Assembly (NCBI GenBank): GCA_045577735.1
Contig: JAZNIY010000014.1
Coordinates: 1 to 55,932 of the forward strand
Reading direction: 5' to 3'
Source of the DNA: Stercoripulliclostridium_A sp045577735
GTDB taxonomy: Bacteria > Bacillota > Clostridia > Christensenellales > DTU072
DNA length: 55,932 nt
The notes under the pieces are model-generated. The model was not told the DNA's origin. It saw only the letters and a program-made list of their open reading frames with translations, and did not search any database. Made by a program: the position numbers and the translations under genes. Below, piece after piece: positions 34,189 to 41,569 of this stretch (position 1 is the stretch's first letter; each line of letters begins with the position of its first letter).

Positions 34189-36717
34189 TTAAATTTTATA
34201 CCAATAATAGCTATAGTAATTATCTACAAATAGTTCGTCATTTTCTGTTGGCGTGGACACGTCCACTGATGTTCCACCGGTTTTATTTAACCAGTCTGTA
34301 TAATTGTTTGTACGATACCAAGTAGTGGTGTCTTCAAAAGAAATACTTGTTAGACTAAAACAATTATAGAATGCAGAATCTCCTATGCTTGTTACGGAAT
34401 TACCTATCGTTACGCTCGTTAGGCTACGGCAATAATAAAATGCATAATCTTTTATAGCCGTTACATTATCGGGTATTACAAGCTCGGTTAATAGCTCGCC
34501 ATTTAGATAGAGATTGTTTGCATAATTCAAAGGATTTGAGTATAAATTAGAAAAAGTAATTTCACACCAATCTTCTATCGTACCAAGATAATTTACGCTC
34601 GTTAGACTAACGCAACCACTGAATGCATAACCTCCTATGCTTGTTACGGAATTACCTATCGTTACGCTTGTTAGACAACTGCAATCACGGAATGCATTCG
34701 CTCTTATGCTCGTTACGGAGTCAGGTATCACTACGCTCGTTAAGCGTTGATAGTTACAGAATGTATTATCTCCCAATATTTTTACTGTGTTTGGTATTGT
34801 AATATCTCCTTCAATCAACGTCCCATTCAAATATAAATCCGCGCCGTAATACAAAGGGTTTTCTGAAGACCCAGCAAACGATATTTCACACCAAGAACTA
34901 AAATCACTAATGTTTACTCTTGTTATACTGGAGTTGCTAATTGATATAGCTTTACAATCCTTATCTATGGTTAAAGTAGTCGCAGAATTGACGACCATAT
35001 TGTAAGCATAATAATAGGGATTATTGTTAAATTGCATATATCTAACGTTATCCTTAATTGTGGTCGGTATATTTGTATAATTGAAAGCATCATAATCCAA
35101 TCCGTCAGGTATTGTTACGCTCGTTAGGTTACTGCAACCCCAAAACGCATGCACTCCTATGCTAGTTACTGAATCAGGTATAGTAACGCTCGTTAGGCTA
35201 TTGCAATCATAGAACGCGTAATCACCTATGCTCGTTACGGAGTTCCCTATTGTTACGCTCGTTAGGTTATTGCAATAAAAGAACGCATAATCACCTATGC
35301 TCGTTACGGAGTCGGGTATGGTTACGCTTGTTAGAGAGTCGCAAGAATTGAATGCATAATCTCCAATGCTTGTTACGGAGTTGCCTATTGTTACGCTCGT
35401 TAGACTGTCGCAACCAGAGAATGCGCGTTCGTTTATTGTTGTAACAGGTAAACCATCGTGTGTCTCGGGTATAGTTATGTAATATGGCTTGCCAACGTAT
35501 CCTATAATTACTTGATATCCATCAACTTTCATAAAATTGAGATATTCTGCGGGGTTATCGGTAAATTTTGCATACAAAGTATAATTTTTGAGTATATCCT
35601 TAGAAAGTGTGAGTATTGGCTCTCCACTAAAGTCAGAATTCTCGTACCAACCTATAAAAGAACAATTTTCTTTTGTAGGTGTAGGCAATGAATATGGTAA
35701 AGAGTCTATATTAAAAGTCGATTCAGCTCCTTCGGGAAGGGCGCCACCATCCAAATTGTAGTTAATATTATAATTAATTATTTCCCAACGAGCAGTTAGG
35801 TTGATATTCTTATTAAAGTTGTAAACGCCATTGGTTACAGTTTGATAGTTATCGTAATCATACCAGTCGCTAAAGTTGTAGCCTTTTCGAGTAGGTGTAA
35901 TAAGAGTAAAGTGGTCGTTAGCATTAACATTTTGTGTGCTAATAGAGTCAGAACCGTCATTATAGTGGTAAGTAATAGTATAACTTATAGTTGATGGTGC
36001 ATCTGATGGTTCATCGGTTGATGGTGCATCTGATGGTTCATCGTCAGTTGATGGTGTATCATTGTCACTTGGCTGACTAATATCGGGAGTTGGCGTTTGA
36101 ACTACTGGTATAAAATCGCTTAAGTTTTTAACAAAAACAGTCGTATGTAAAGTATGCGTATCATCAATATAACAAACTTCAGTATAATAATTAGCGTTTG
36201 TAAAAGCATTAATATACTTCAAAACTAAAACACCATCTTTAAGGGTATATGTTCCTGCTTCATAATTATTTACTAATGCTTGATAGCGAGTAAATGTGCC
36301 ATTGGAATTGAATACATAAGTAAGAGTTACGCCAAAAGAACTATCATAAGATATCCATTTACCTGCAAAATTGCTATTACGAGTAGGTGTATCACACGAC
36401 ATATTGAATAACTCACTTCCCTTAATGCCGGCAGATAGCACCTTGTTGTTTTCATAAAAATAGACTTTTTGGTCTGCAAACGAGATAGTATTACCATCAA
36501 TCGTATAATCTTGATAAGTTTCGGTTTCACCGTCTAAGGTAAGATGCAAGCCATCTTTGTCAATATTTATGGAATAACCATCATTACCAACATATTGTCC
36601 ATAATAATCGGGTGTGTCGGGCTTAGTTAAGTGGGCTATCAAAAATTTAATGCCCACCAAAGCACCAATTAGGATAATAGCAATAACAACATATTTAATT
36701 ATAGTTTTCTTTGTCAT
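34189..36717 (-). CDS. BspA-like LRR surface protein with InlB B-repeats
   Basis: 842 residues from ATG 36717 (AAGG upstream; the longer frame to 36786 would start in the promoter). N-terminal signal anchor of about 24 hydrophobic residues with no lipobox; a beta-rich region; Asp/Ser/Pro/Thr linker with DEPSDAPST repeats; two InlB/Flg_new-type repeats (RKGYNFSDWYDY and ENCSFIGWYENS); then LRR_5 repeats built on LTSVTIGNSVTSIGDYAF. Repeat units are nearly identical at DNA level, suggesting recent expansion. Probably exposed outside the cell. Heads an operon repressed by the divergent XRE (inference). Confidence 0.85.
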   Translation of the reverse strand: MTKKTIIKYVVIAIILIGALVGIKFLIAHLTKPDTPDYYGQYVGNDGYSINIDKDGLHLTLDGETETYQDYTIDGNTISFADQKVYFYENNKVLSAGIKGSELFNMSCDTPTRNSNFAGKWISYDSSFGVTLTYVFNSNGTFTRYQALVNNYEAGTYTLKDGVLVLKYINAFTNANYYTEVCYIDDTHTLHTTVFVKNLSDFIPVVQTPTPDISQPSDNDTPSTDDEPSDAPSTDEPSDAPSTISYTITYHYNDGSDSISTQNVNANDHFTLITPTRKGYNFSDWYDYDNYQTVTNGVYNFNKNINLTARWEIINYNINYNLDGGALPEGAESTFNIDSLPYSLPTPTKENCSFIGWYENSDFSGEPILTLSKDILKNYTLYAKFTDNPAEYLNFMKVDGYQVIIGYVGKPYYITIPETHDGLPVTTINERAFSGCDSLTSVTIGNSVTSIGDYAFNSCDSLTSVTIPDSVTSIGDYAFFYCNNLTSVTIGNSVTSIGDYAFYDCNSLTSVTIPDSVTSIGVHAFWGCSNLTSVTIPDGLDYDAFNYTNIPTTIKDNVRYMQFNNNPYYYAYNMVVNSATTLTIDKDCKAISISNSSITRVNISDFSSWCEISFAGSSENPLYYGADLYLNGTLIEGDITIPNTVKILGDNTFCNYQRLTSVVIPDSVTSIRANAFRDCSCLTSVTIGNSVTSIGGYAFSGCVSLTSVNYLGTIEDWCEITFSNLYSNPLNYANNLYLNGELLTELVIPDNVTAIKDYAFYYCRSLTSVTIGNSVTSIGDSAFYNCFSLTSISFEDTTTWYRTNNYTDWLNKTGGTSVDVSTPTENDELFVDNYYSYYWYKI

Positions 36718-36739
36718 AGTGTACCTTAAAATAAAAAAA

Positions 36740-36808
36740 TTGAGTAAACTCAAATAAATTGTATCTTGAGAAAACTCAAATGTCAAGACTAATATTGAGT
36801 TTTCTCAT
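36740..36808. promoter_or_regulatory. three operator palindromes between BspA-like and XRE genes
   Basis: TTGAGtaaaCTCAA (36740-36753), TTGAGaaaaCTCAA (36766-36779) and TTGAGttttCTCAT (36795-36808). Centres are 26 and 29 bp apart. The middle one fills the BspA promoter spacer; the third abuts the XRE -10 box. Confidence 0.85.
36758..36786 (-). promoter_or_regulatory. promoter of the BspA-like operon
   Basis: Minus strand TTGACA (36781-36786), 17 bp, TACAAT (36758-36763), with the middle operator inside the spacer. Confidence 0.85.
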
Positions 36809-36819
36809 ATAATGAGAAT

Positions 36820-37041
36820 ATGACGTATGGTGAAAGATTGAAAGAATTGCGAATATCTAAAGGGATATCTCAAAATGAAGTAGCTAAGGGAATAGGGGTT
36901 GATATCAGCTCAATTTCGTATTGGGAGCGAGATATTTATGAGCCTAAAGCTAATTATATAGCCAAAATGGCAAGGTTTTTTTCGGTCTCAGCTGATTACT
37001 TGCTTGGATTGGAAGATGATTGCGGTAATAAAATTCAATAA
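36820..37041 (+). CDS. XRE-family repressor, module 2
   Basis: 73 residues, single HTH_3 domain: ISQNEVAKGIGVDISSISYWE recognition region and FFSVSADYLLGLED ending. TATAAT (36808-36813) lies exactly 6 nt before the ATG, with no Shine-Dalgarno, so leaderless translation is predicted. Different recognition helix and different operator from module 1, but the same gene layout. It is likely autoregulated through the third operator. Confidence 0.85.
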   Translation: MTYGERLKELRISKGISQNEVAKGIGVDISSISYWERDIYEPKANYIAKMARFFSVSADYLLGLEDDCGNKIQ

Positions 37042-37052
37042 ACTTATTTGTG

Positions 37053-37072
37053 GAGCCGAAAGGCTCTTTTTT
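37053..37072 (+). terminator. terminator of XRE module 2
   Basis: GAGCC (37053-37057), GAAA loop, GGCTC (37062-37066), then six T. Confidence 0.8.
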
Positions 37073-37110
37073 ATTTGAGAAATATTTTTTAAAATTTTTC
37101 ATAAAATCTA

Positions 37111-37153
37111 TTGACAAACATTCAAAGCTATGGTTTAATAGTAATAGTTACTA
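37111..37153 (+). promoter_or_regulatory. perR promoter with PerR-box-like palindrome
   Basis: TTGACA (37111-37116), 17 bp, TTTAAT (37134-37139). The inverted repeat TAGTAA-tag-TTACTA (37139-37153) starts at the end of the -10 box and covers the predicted start site, fitting autoregulation. Confidence 0.78.
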
Positions 37154-37180
37154 ATAGCGATAAGCAAAAAGGAGGTAAAA

Positions 37181-37573
37181 ATGAGAAATACTGCTCAGAG
37201 AGACACGGTATTAAGAGTGGTTGAAGAATCATGCGACCATCCTAGTGCGGAAACTATTTATACCCGTTGCAGAGAAATTATGCCGGAAATTAGCTTGGGA
37301 ACCGTCTATAGGAACTTGAAAGTTTTGGTAGAACTTGGTAAAATAAGAGAGGTATCCATTCTTAACGCAGGCGACAGGTATGATAAAACGGTTGGACTAC
37401 ACGCACACTTTAGGTGTAAAAGCTGTGGAGCTGTGCTAGACGTTCCGGCGAAAGACTTGGATAGGCTGGAAAACGCAGTGGAAAGCATGACCGGATATCA
37501 AATTGATGGGACAGAGGTTCTTTTCATAGGGCTCTGTGATAGGTGTAAAAATGAGCGCATTATTCAAAATTAG
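37181..37573 (+). CDS. perR: peroxide-responsive Fur-family repressor (PerR-like)
   Basis: 130 residues. N-terminal winged helix with SLGTVYRNLKVL recognition region; C-terminal dimer domain with CKSCG and CDRCK structural zinc site. Residues matching the PerR regulatory metal site are present: His in DHPSAETIY, Asp in DRYDK, both His of LHAHF and Asp in VLDVP (Fur usually has Glu there). That favours PerR. AAGGAGG SD. Overlaps the next gene by 23 bp, which encodes oxidative-defence proteins. Confidence 0.85.
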   Translation: MRNTAQRDTVLRVVEESCDHPSAETIYTRCREIMPEISLGTVYRNLKVLVELGKIREVSILNAGDRYDKTVGLHAHFRCKSCGAVLDVPAKDLDRLENAVESMTGYQIDGTEVLFIGLCDRCKNERIIQN

Positions 37574-38717
37574 TTACGGACTATATTTGGTAGCAGTTAA
37601 GGGTGACAAGCACACGGGATGCATTTGCAACACTCTAATGCAACAGTCAAATGACAAAGTTAGCATAGCCCTTAACAAGAGTAATTACACTCACGAGGTT
37701 CTTAAGGCTACTAGGAAAACAAGCGTTTCCATACTTTCAATGGAAGTAGATCCCGCACTCATAAAGACTTTTGGAACGCAGTCGGGAAGGGAAGTTGACA
37801 AGTTTGACGGAATAGTAGCCGAGGAGAGCCAAAACGGATGTTTGGTACTCAAAGAAGGCACTTGTGGTTACCTTGAACTGGAAATTTTGGAAGAAAAAGA
37901 TCTTGGTTCACACACCTTGTTCATTTCCAAGATAGTGGGTGAAAAAGAGTATGAGAAAGAGCCGGTAACCTACGCTTATTATCGCAAGAATATGAGAAGT
38001 AGGGCAAGCGCAGGGTACGAATGTATAGTCTGTGGACACGTCAGAAGCACCCCACCTCAAAAAGGTGAAATATGCCCCATATGTAAACACGCTGACGTGT
38101 ATAGAGAAGTCAATAATACAGAAAAATCTGTAACGCTAAATACAAATAAAATAATTGAAAGTAAAGGAGACAAAACTATGGCAAAATATGTATGTAACGT
38201 TTGTGGTTATACTCACGAAGGCGATTCCGCTCCCGAAAGATGCCCCCTCTGCAAGGCACCCGCAGAAAAGTTCACCAAGCAAGACGGCGAAATGACCTGG
38301 GCAGCAGAACACGTTATCGGCATCGCTAAGGGCGCAAGAGAAGACATCATCATGGATCTTCGTGCTAACTTTGAAGGCGAATGTACCGAAGTTGGTATGT
38401 ACCTTGCAATGGCAAGAGTTGCTCACCGCGAAGGATATCCCGAAATCGGTTTATACTATGAAAAGGCAGCTTGGGAAGAGGCAGAACACGCAGCAAAATT
38501 TGCTGAACTTCTAGGCGAAGTTGTTACCGATTCCACCAAGAAGAATCTTGAACTCCGTGTTGATGCTGAAAACGGCGCAACCGCAGGCAAGTTCGACCTT
38601 GCAAAACGCGCAAAGGAACTCAACCTTGACGCTATCCACGACACCGTACATGAAATGGCTCGCGACGAGGCTCGCCACGGCAAAGCATTCGCTGGACTCC
38701 TTAAGAGATATTTTTAA
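37551..38717 (+). CDS. Hrb (flavin reductase-rubredoxin) continuous with reverse rubrerythrin
   Basis: 388 residues from ATG 37551 (AGGTG upstream). Residues 1-150: flavin reductase-like FMN domain (MSALFKISYGLYLVAVK). About 158-188: rubredoxin-like CIVCG...CPICK. Together these equal Hrb, a NAD(P)H-linked electron donor for flavodiiron proteins and rubrerythrins. A low-complexity linker then leads with no stop into a reverse rubrerythrin (from residue 210). The second part has its own Shine-Dalgarno and much stronger codon bias. Either a real fusion or two genes whose separating stop has been lost. Regulated by PerR (inference). Confidence 0.8.
   Translation: MSALFKISYGLYLVAVKGDKHTGCICNTLMQQSNDKVSIALNKSNYTHEVLKATRKTSVSILSMEVDPALIKTFGTQSGREVDKFDGIVAEESQNGCLVLKEGTCGYLELEILEEKDLGSHTLFISKIVGEKEYEKEPVTYAYYRKNMRSRASAGYECIVCGHVRSTPPQKGEICPICKHADVYREVNNTEKSVTLNTNKIIESKGDKTMAKYVCNVCGYTHEGDSAPERCPLCKAPAEKFTKQDGEMTWAAEHVIGIAKGAREDIIMDLRANFEGECTEVGMYLAMARVAHREGYPEIGLYYEKAAWEEAEHAAKFAELLGEVVTDSTKKNLELRVDAENGATAGKFDLAKRAKELNLDAIHDTVHEMARDEARHGKAFAGLLKRYF
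38163..38169 (+). promoter_or_regulatory. internal Shine-Dalgarno for reverse rubrerythrin
   Basis: AAAGGAG, 8 nt before the in-frame ATG 38178, inside the continuous Hrb frame. It predicts a separate rubrerythrin product. Confidence 0.75.
38178..38717 (+). CDS. reverse rubrerythrin from internal start
   Basis: 179 residues beginning MAKYVCNVCGYTHEG. N-terminal rubredoxin-like domain CNVCG...CPLCK, then a four-helix diiron domain with FEGECTEVG, EEAEHAAKF and ARDEARHGKAF ligands. This is the reverse domain order known from clostridial rubrerythrins that reduce peroxide and oxygen. Codon bias jumps at this ATG (CCC, GAA, AAG, CGT), typical of an abundant protein and unlike the preceding Hrb part. 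The natural product is probably this stand-alone protein, with or without the fusion. Confidence 0.82.
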   Translation: MAKYVCNVCGYTHEGDSAPERCPLCKAPAEKFTKQDGEMTWAAEHVIGIAKGAREDIIMDLRANFEGECTEVGMYLAMARVAHREGYPEIGLYYEKAAWEEAEHAAKFAELLGEVVTDSTKKNLELRVDAENGATAGKFDLAKRAKELNLDAIHDTVHEMARDEARHGKAFAGLLKRYF

Positions 38718-38732
38718 AAATAAGCAAATTAA

Positions 38733-38759
38733 AAACGGAGGCATTGCCTCCGTTTTTTT
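38733..38759 (+). terminator. terminator of the perR operon
   Basis: AAACGGAGGC (38733-38742), ATT loop, GCCTCCGTTT (38746-38755) and T run. Confidence 0.88.
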
Positions 38760-39438
38760 ACTTTATCACTTTATATTTTAGTCGAAGGTAAGAATTTTCC
38801 AGTACCTCACAACCTTTTAACTCAAGTGCACCGAGTAAATCCAATTCCTCCTCCTTAACAAGACTTTTTCCATCAATTAAGGTAGGGGTATCCTTGCCAC
38901 CAATAAGTACGGGCGCAACTACAACGTCTACGTAATCGATTAATCTCTCTCGTAAGAATAGGGCATTCAAGGTTCCACCCGTTTGTATGGTTATGCGCTC
39001 GCAACCAAAAGTAGAATATAATTCTTTTAGCGCCCTTCCTAGTGACAACTCCTCTTGGTATATTACGTGCAAGTTGTCCTCGTTTACGTGAAAGGCAGGG
39101 TGCTCCTTGTTTGTCGTTATTAGAACAAAGGTTTGGGACAGGGCACAAAAATATTTAATACCGTTTTCAGTTAAGTTGTGGTTGTCCACAAGAACGAAGG
39201 AAACGGGACCTTTTTGTGGTGAATTACGCTTGTTTGCTCCAATTTTTGCTTGTACTTTTCCCGAGCCGAACGACCATAGATCAGTGGTCTGCTCAATTTC
39301 ATAATACTGGTGCAAACCCTCTTTAACCCCCACGATTTTGGGTAGGTCCTTGTCAACGTCCATATTGTCGGTAGAGCCCGTACTAATTTTGCCATCTACC
39401 GAGGTTAGCAAAAATAGAGTGGTTATAGGTCTGTCCAT
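38758..39438 (-). CDS. RibD C-terminal / dihydrofolate-reductase-like oxidoreductase
   Basis: 226 residues of the RibD_C family, an NADPH-dependent reductase fold shared by riboflavin reductases and DHFR. Motifs: LFLLTSVDGKISTG at the N-terminus, TIQTGGTLNALFLRERLIDYVDV and APVLIGGKDTPTLIDG near the C-terminus. There is no deaminase domain, so it is a stand-alone reductase of unknown substrate. AGGGAG SD; convergent with the perR operon. Confidence 0.83.
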   Translation of the reverse strand: MDRPITTLFLLTSVDGKISTGSTDNMDVDKDLPKIVGVKEGLHQYYEIEQTTDLWSFGSGKVQAKIGANKRNSPQKGPVSFVLVDNHNLTENGIKYFCALSQTFVLITTNKEHPAFHVNEDNLHVIYQEELSLGRALKELYSTFGCERITIQTGGTLNALFLRERLIDYVDVVVAPVLIGGKDTPTLIDGKSLVKEEELDLLGALELKGCEVLENSYLRLKYKVIK

Positions 39439-39468
39439 CTTATTCTCCCTAGGAATTTTTACCTCAAT

Positions 39469-39497
39469 ATTGTAACATAGGGACGCTTGTCTTTCAA
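39469..39497 (-). promoter_or_regulatory. promoter of the RibD_C gene
   Basis: Minus strand TTGAAA (39492-39497), 17 bp, TACAAT (39469-39474). Confidence 0.75.
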
Positions 39498-39528
39498 TAC
39501 CTTTTTTGCACCGTCACTTCATTCACTC

Positions 39529-39573
39529 TTGACAAAGCGCGCGCGCAAGTAGTAATATATCTTAAAGATATAT
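39529..39573 (+). promoter_or_regulatory. aroB promoter with overlapping palindrome
   Basis: TTGACA (39529-39534), 18 bp, TAATAT (39553-39558). A perfect 9-1-9 palindrome ATATATCTT-a-AAGATATAT (39555-39573) covers the end of the -10 box and the start site, a good position for a repressor. A GC-alternating stretch lies in the spacer. Confidence 0.65.
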
Positions 39574-39601
39574 GTAGTAAACTAATCAAGTGGAGTATCC
39601 A

Positions 39602-40642
39602 ATGAAAACCATAAAAGTAAACACGGGTAGACCATACGAGGTGCTAATAGGTGAAAATCTTCTTTCTCAAACGGGCGCCCTCGTCAAAAAAGTGCTAAAC
39701 GCCCCCAGAGTTTTGATTATCACCGATGATATTGTTAACGCACTCTATACCGGTATTGTTGCCGAGTCGCTAAGTGAAAGTGGATATCAAGTGGAAATCT
39801 TCGTTATAGAAAACGGAGAAAAGAGCAAGTGCTTGTCCGTTTACGGCGCAATACTAGACTTCCTCGCCGACGGTGGATACACAAGAAAAGACGGCATAGT
39901 TGCTCTTGGTGGTGGAGTGGTAGGTGACCTTGCAGGCTTTGTTGCCTCTACCTATCTTCGTGGCATAAACTTCGTGCAAATCCCCACAACTTTACTTGCC
40001 CAAATAGACAGTAGCGTAGGTGGCAAAACGGCAATCGACCTGTCAGCCGGCAAAAACCTAGTAGGAGCGTTTTGGCAACCCAGCCTAGTAATAGCAGACG
40101 TGCTAACCCTAAACACTCTCCCATGCAAAGAAATAGAAAACGGACTGGGTGAACTAATTAAGTATGCTTGCCTAATTGGTGGGGAAGCCTACGAGTTGGT
40201 AGCCAAAGGATTTGAAAAGGATACCCTAAGAGCAGTAGAGCTTTCCGTTGCTTACAAGCGCGACATAGTGGAAGCCGATGAAAGAGAGGGTGGCGTAAGA
40301 AGACTCCTAAACCTCGGACATACGGTTGCGCACGGCATAGAGAAGCTTTCAGGTTACACCTTTACCCATGGCAAAGCCGTCGCTTGTGGAATAATGGCAA
40401 TTGCAAATGCCGAACATAAAAGGGGCACCCTTCCAAGTGAGGAATACTACAAAATAAAGGACCTTTACGCAACCTACAATATCGACTATACCCTTCCCTA
40501 TAAAATTAGCGATATTTGTGAAGTAGCAAAGGTGGACAAAAAAGCAGAGGACAAGGACATTAATTTGGTAACCATAAAAGGCGTAGGCAATTGCGTGGTT
40601 GAAAAAATGGAGCTTGCTAAATTAAAGGAGTATTTAAAATGA
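39602..40642 (+). CDS. aroB: 3-dehydroquinate synthase
   Basis: 346 residues, second step of the shikimate pathway. NAD-binding ALGGGVVGDLAGFVASTYLRGI, IPTTLLAQIDSSVGGKTAID, metal ligands in NGLGELIKY, RRLLNLGHTVAHGIE and TFTHGKAVACG. ATG 39602 is chosen (GTGGAG upstream) rather than the GTG at 39590, which is part of that SD. It overlaps aroQ by 4 bp. It sits about 20 kb from the main aromatic operon and has no attenuator. Confidence 0.95.
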   Translation: MKTIKVNTGRPYEVLIGENLLSQTGALVKKVLNAPRVLIITDDIVNALYTGIVAESLSESGYQVEIFVIENGEKSKCLSVYGAILDFLADGGYTRKDGIVALGGGVVGDLAGFVASTYLRGINFVQIPTTLLAQIDSSVGGKTAIDLSAGKNLVGAFWQPSLVIADVLTLNTLPCKEIENGLGELIKYACLIGGEAYELVAKGFEKDTLRAVELSVAYKRDIVEADEREGGVRRLLNLGHTVAHGIEKLSGYTFTHGKAVACGIMAIANAEHKRGTLPSEEYYKIKDLYATYNIDYTLPYKISDICEVAKVDKKAEDKDINLVTIKGVGNCVVEKMELAKLKEYLK

Positions 40643-41073
40643 AGAAAATTCTTGTTATAAACGGGCCGAACCTAAATATGGTGGGCATTCGCGAGCCTAT
40701 GATTTACGGTAAGCGCGACTACGAAGACTTGTATGAGTTTATCACTAGGCACGCAAGGAAAGTTGATCTTAACGTTCGCATAGAGCAAAGCAATCACGAA
40801 GGTGAAATCATAACTTGGATACAAGAAGCATATGGCGAATACGATGGAATAATCATAAACGCAGGCGGATATACGCACACCTCGGTTGCTATTTTAGATG
40901 CTCTTAAAGCTGTTGGTATTCCCACTGTCGAGGTGCATTTGACCGACATAAGTAAGCGTGATGAATTTAGGAGGTTTTCCTATATTTCTCTTGTCGCTAA
41001 GAAAGTTATAGTTGGTAAGGGATTTGCAGGCTATGCCGAAGCTCTCGATTATTTTTCCGATATAGTAGAATGA
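40639..41073 (+). CDS. aroQ: type II 3-dehydroquinate dehydratase
   Basis: 144 residues, typical of the dodecameric type II enzyme, third pathway step. Motifs: VINGPNLNMVGIREP with the active-site Tyr in YGKRDYEDL, EQSNHEGEIITWI, INAGGYTHTSVAI and VEVHLTDI. ATGA overlaps with aroB and with the next gene indicate tight coupling. Confidence 0.95.
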   Translation: MKKILVINGPNLNMVGIREPMIYGKRDYEDLYEFITRHARKVDLNVRIEQSNHEGEIITWIQEAYGEYDGIIINAGGYTHTSVAILDALKAVGIPTVEVHLTDISKRDEFRRFSYISLVAKKVIVGKGFAGYAEALDYFSDIVE

Positions 41074-41456
41074 TAGATAACCAAAAGATAAGGCCTCTTG
41101 CCATATACCAACTTCTAAAAAACCATACCGACAGCTCGGTTGCTCTCGGTACGTTCGAAATTGCTCAAACGCTCAACCTAGAAGGTTTGCCAACTAGCAT
41201 AAAAGAGGTCAAAGAGGACGTTAAACTACTCAAAGAGTGGGGCTTTGGCATATGTGAAGTTAAAGGTGAGGATGCTTATTACGTTAGTAATAAAATTTTT
41301 AGTGATGACGAACTGTGCAGTTTGATAGATGCTATTGAATCCACTACTTCAATAACCGAAAGCAAGGCTAACGAACTAATAAACAAGCTTGCAAGGCTTG
41401 CTGGATTTGGTAGTGCAGAATCATTTAAGAAGAGAACCGGTTCCGATAGCAAATAA
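41070..41456 (+). CDS. WYL-regulator-type HTH protein lacking the WYL domain
   Basis: 128 residues resembling the N-terminal third of WYL transcriptional regulators: a first helix set RPLAIYQLLKNHTD, winged-helix part with TSIKEVKEDVKLLKEWGFGI, and the connecting segment ELCSLIDAIESTTSITESKANELINKL. It ends before the WYL ligand-binding domain. Coding begins in the aroQ stop (ATGA). A role controlling aroBQ is possible; the palindrome at 39555 is a candidate target (inference). Confidence 0.6.
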   Translation: MIDNQKIRPLAIYQLLKNHTDSSVALGTFEIAQTLNLEGLPTSIKEVKEDVKLLKEWGFGICEVKGEDAYYVSNKIFSDDELCSLIDAIESTTSITESKANELINKLARLAGFGSAESFKKRTGSDSK

Positions 41457-41569
41457 GTTTTACGCTTTTCGGCTAGAGCGTGATTTGTGGTGTCATAATA
41501 AAAATCGTAGCCCCAAAGAAGTAAAAACCAAAGATTAAAATCATCTTTCTAGATGTTAAAGGAGTACGA

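Noticed and set aside
34380..35410. Regular direct repeats resembling a CRISPR-like array
   Set aside because: They are in-frame LRR codon repeats within an intact gene, with no unique spacers of constant length.
36718..36786. N-terminal extension of the BspA-like protein
   Set aside because: It would be translated from within the promoter and operator; the signal anchor begins at ATG 36717.
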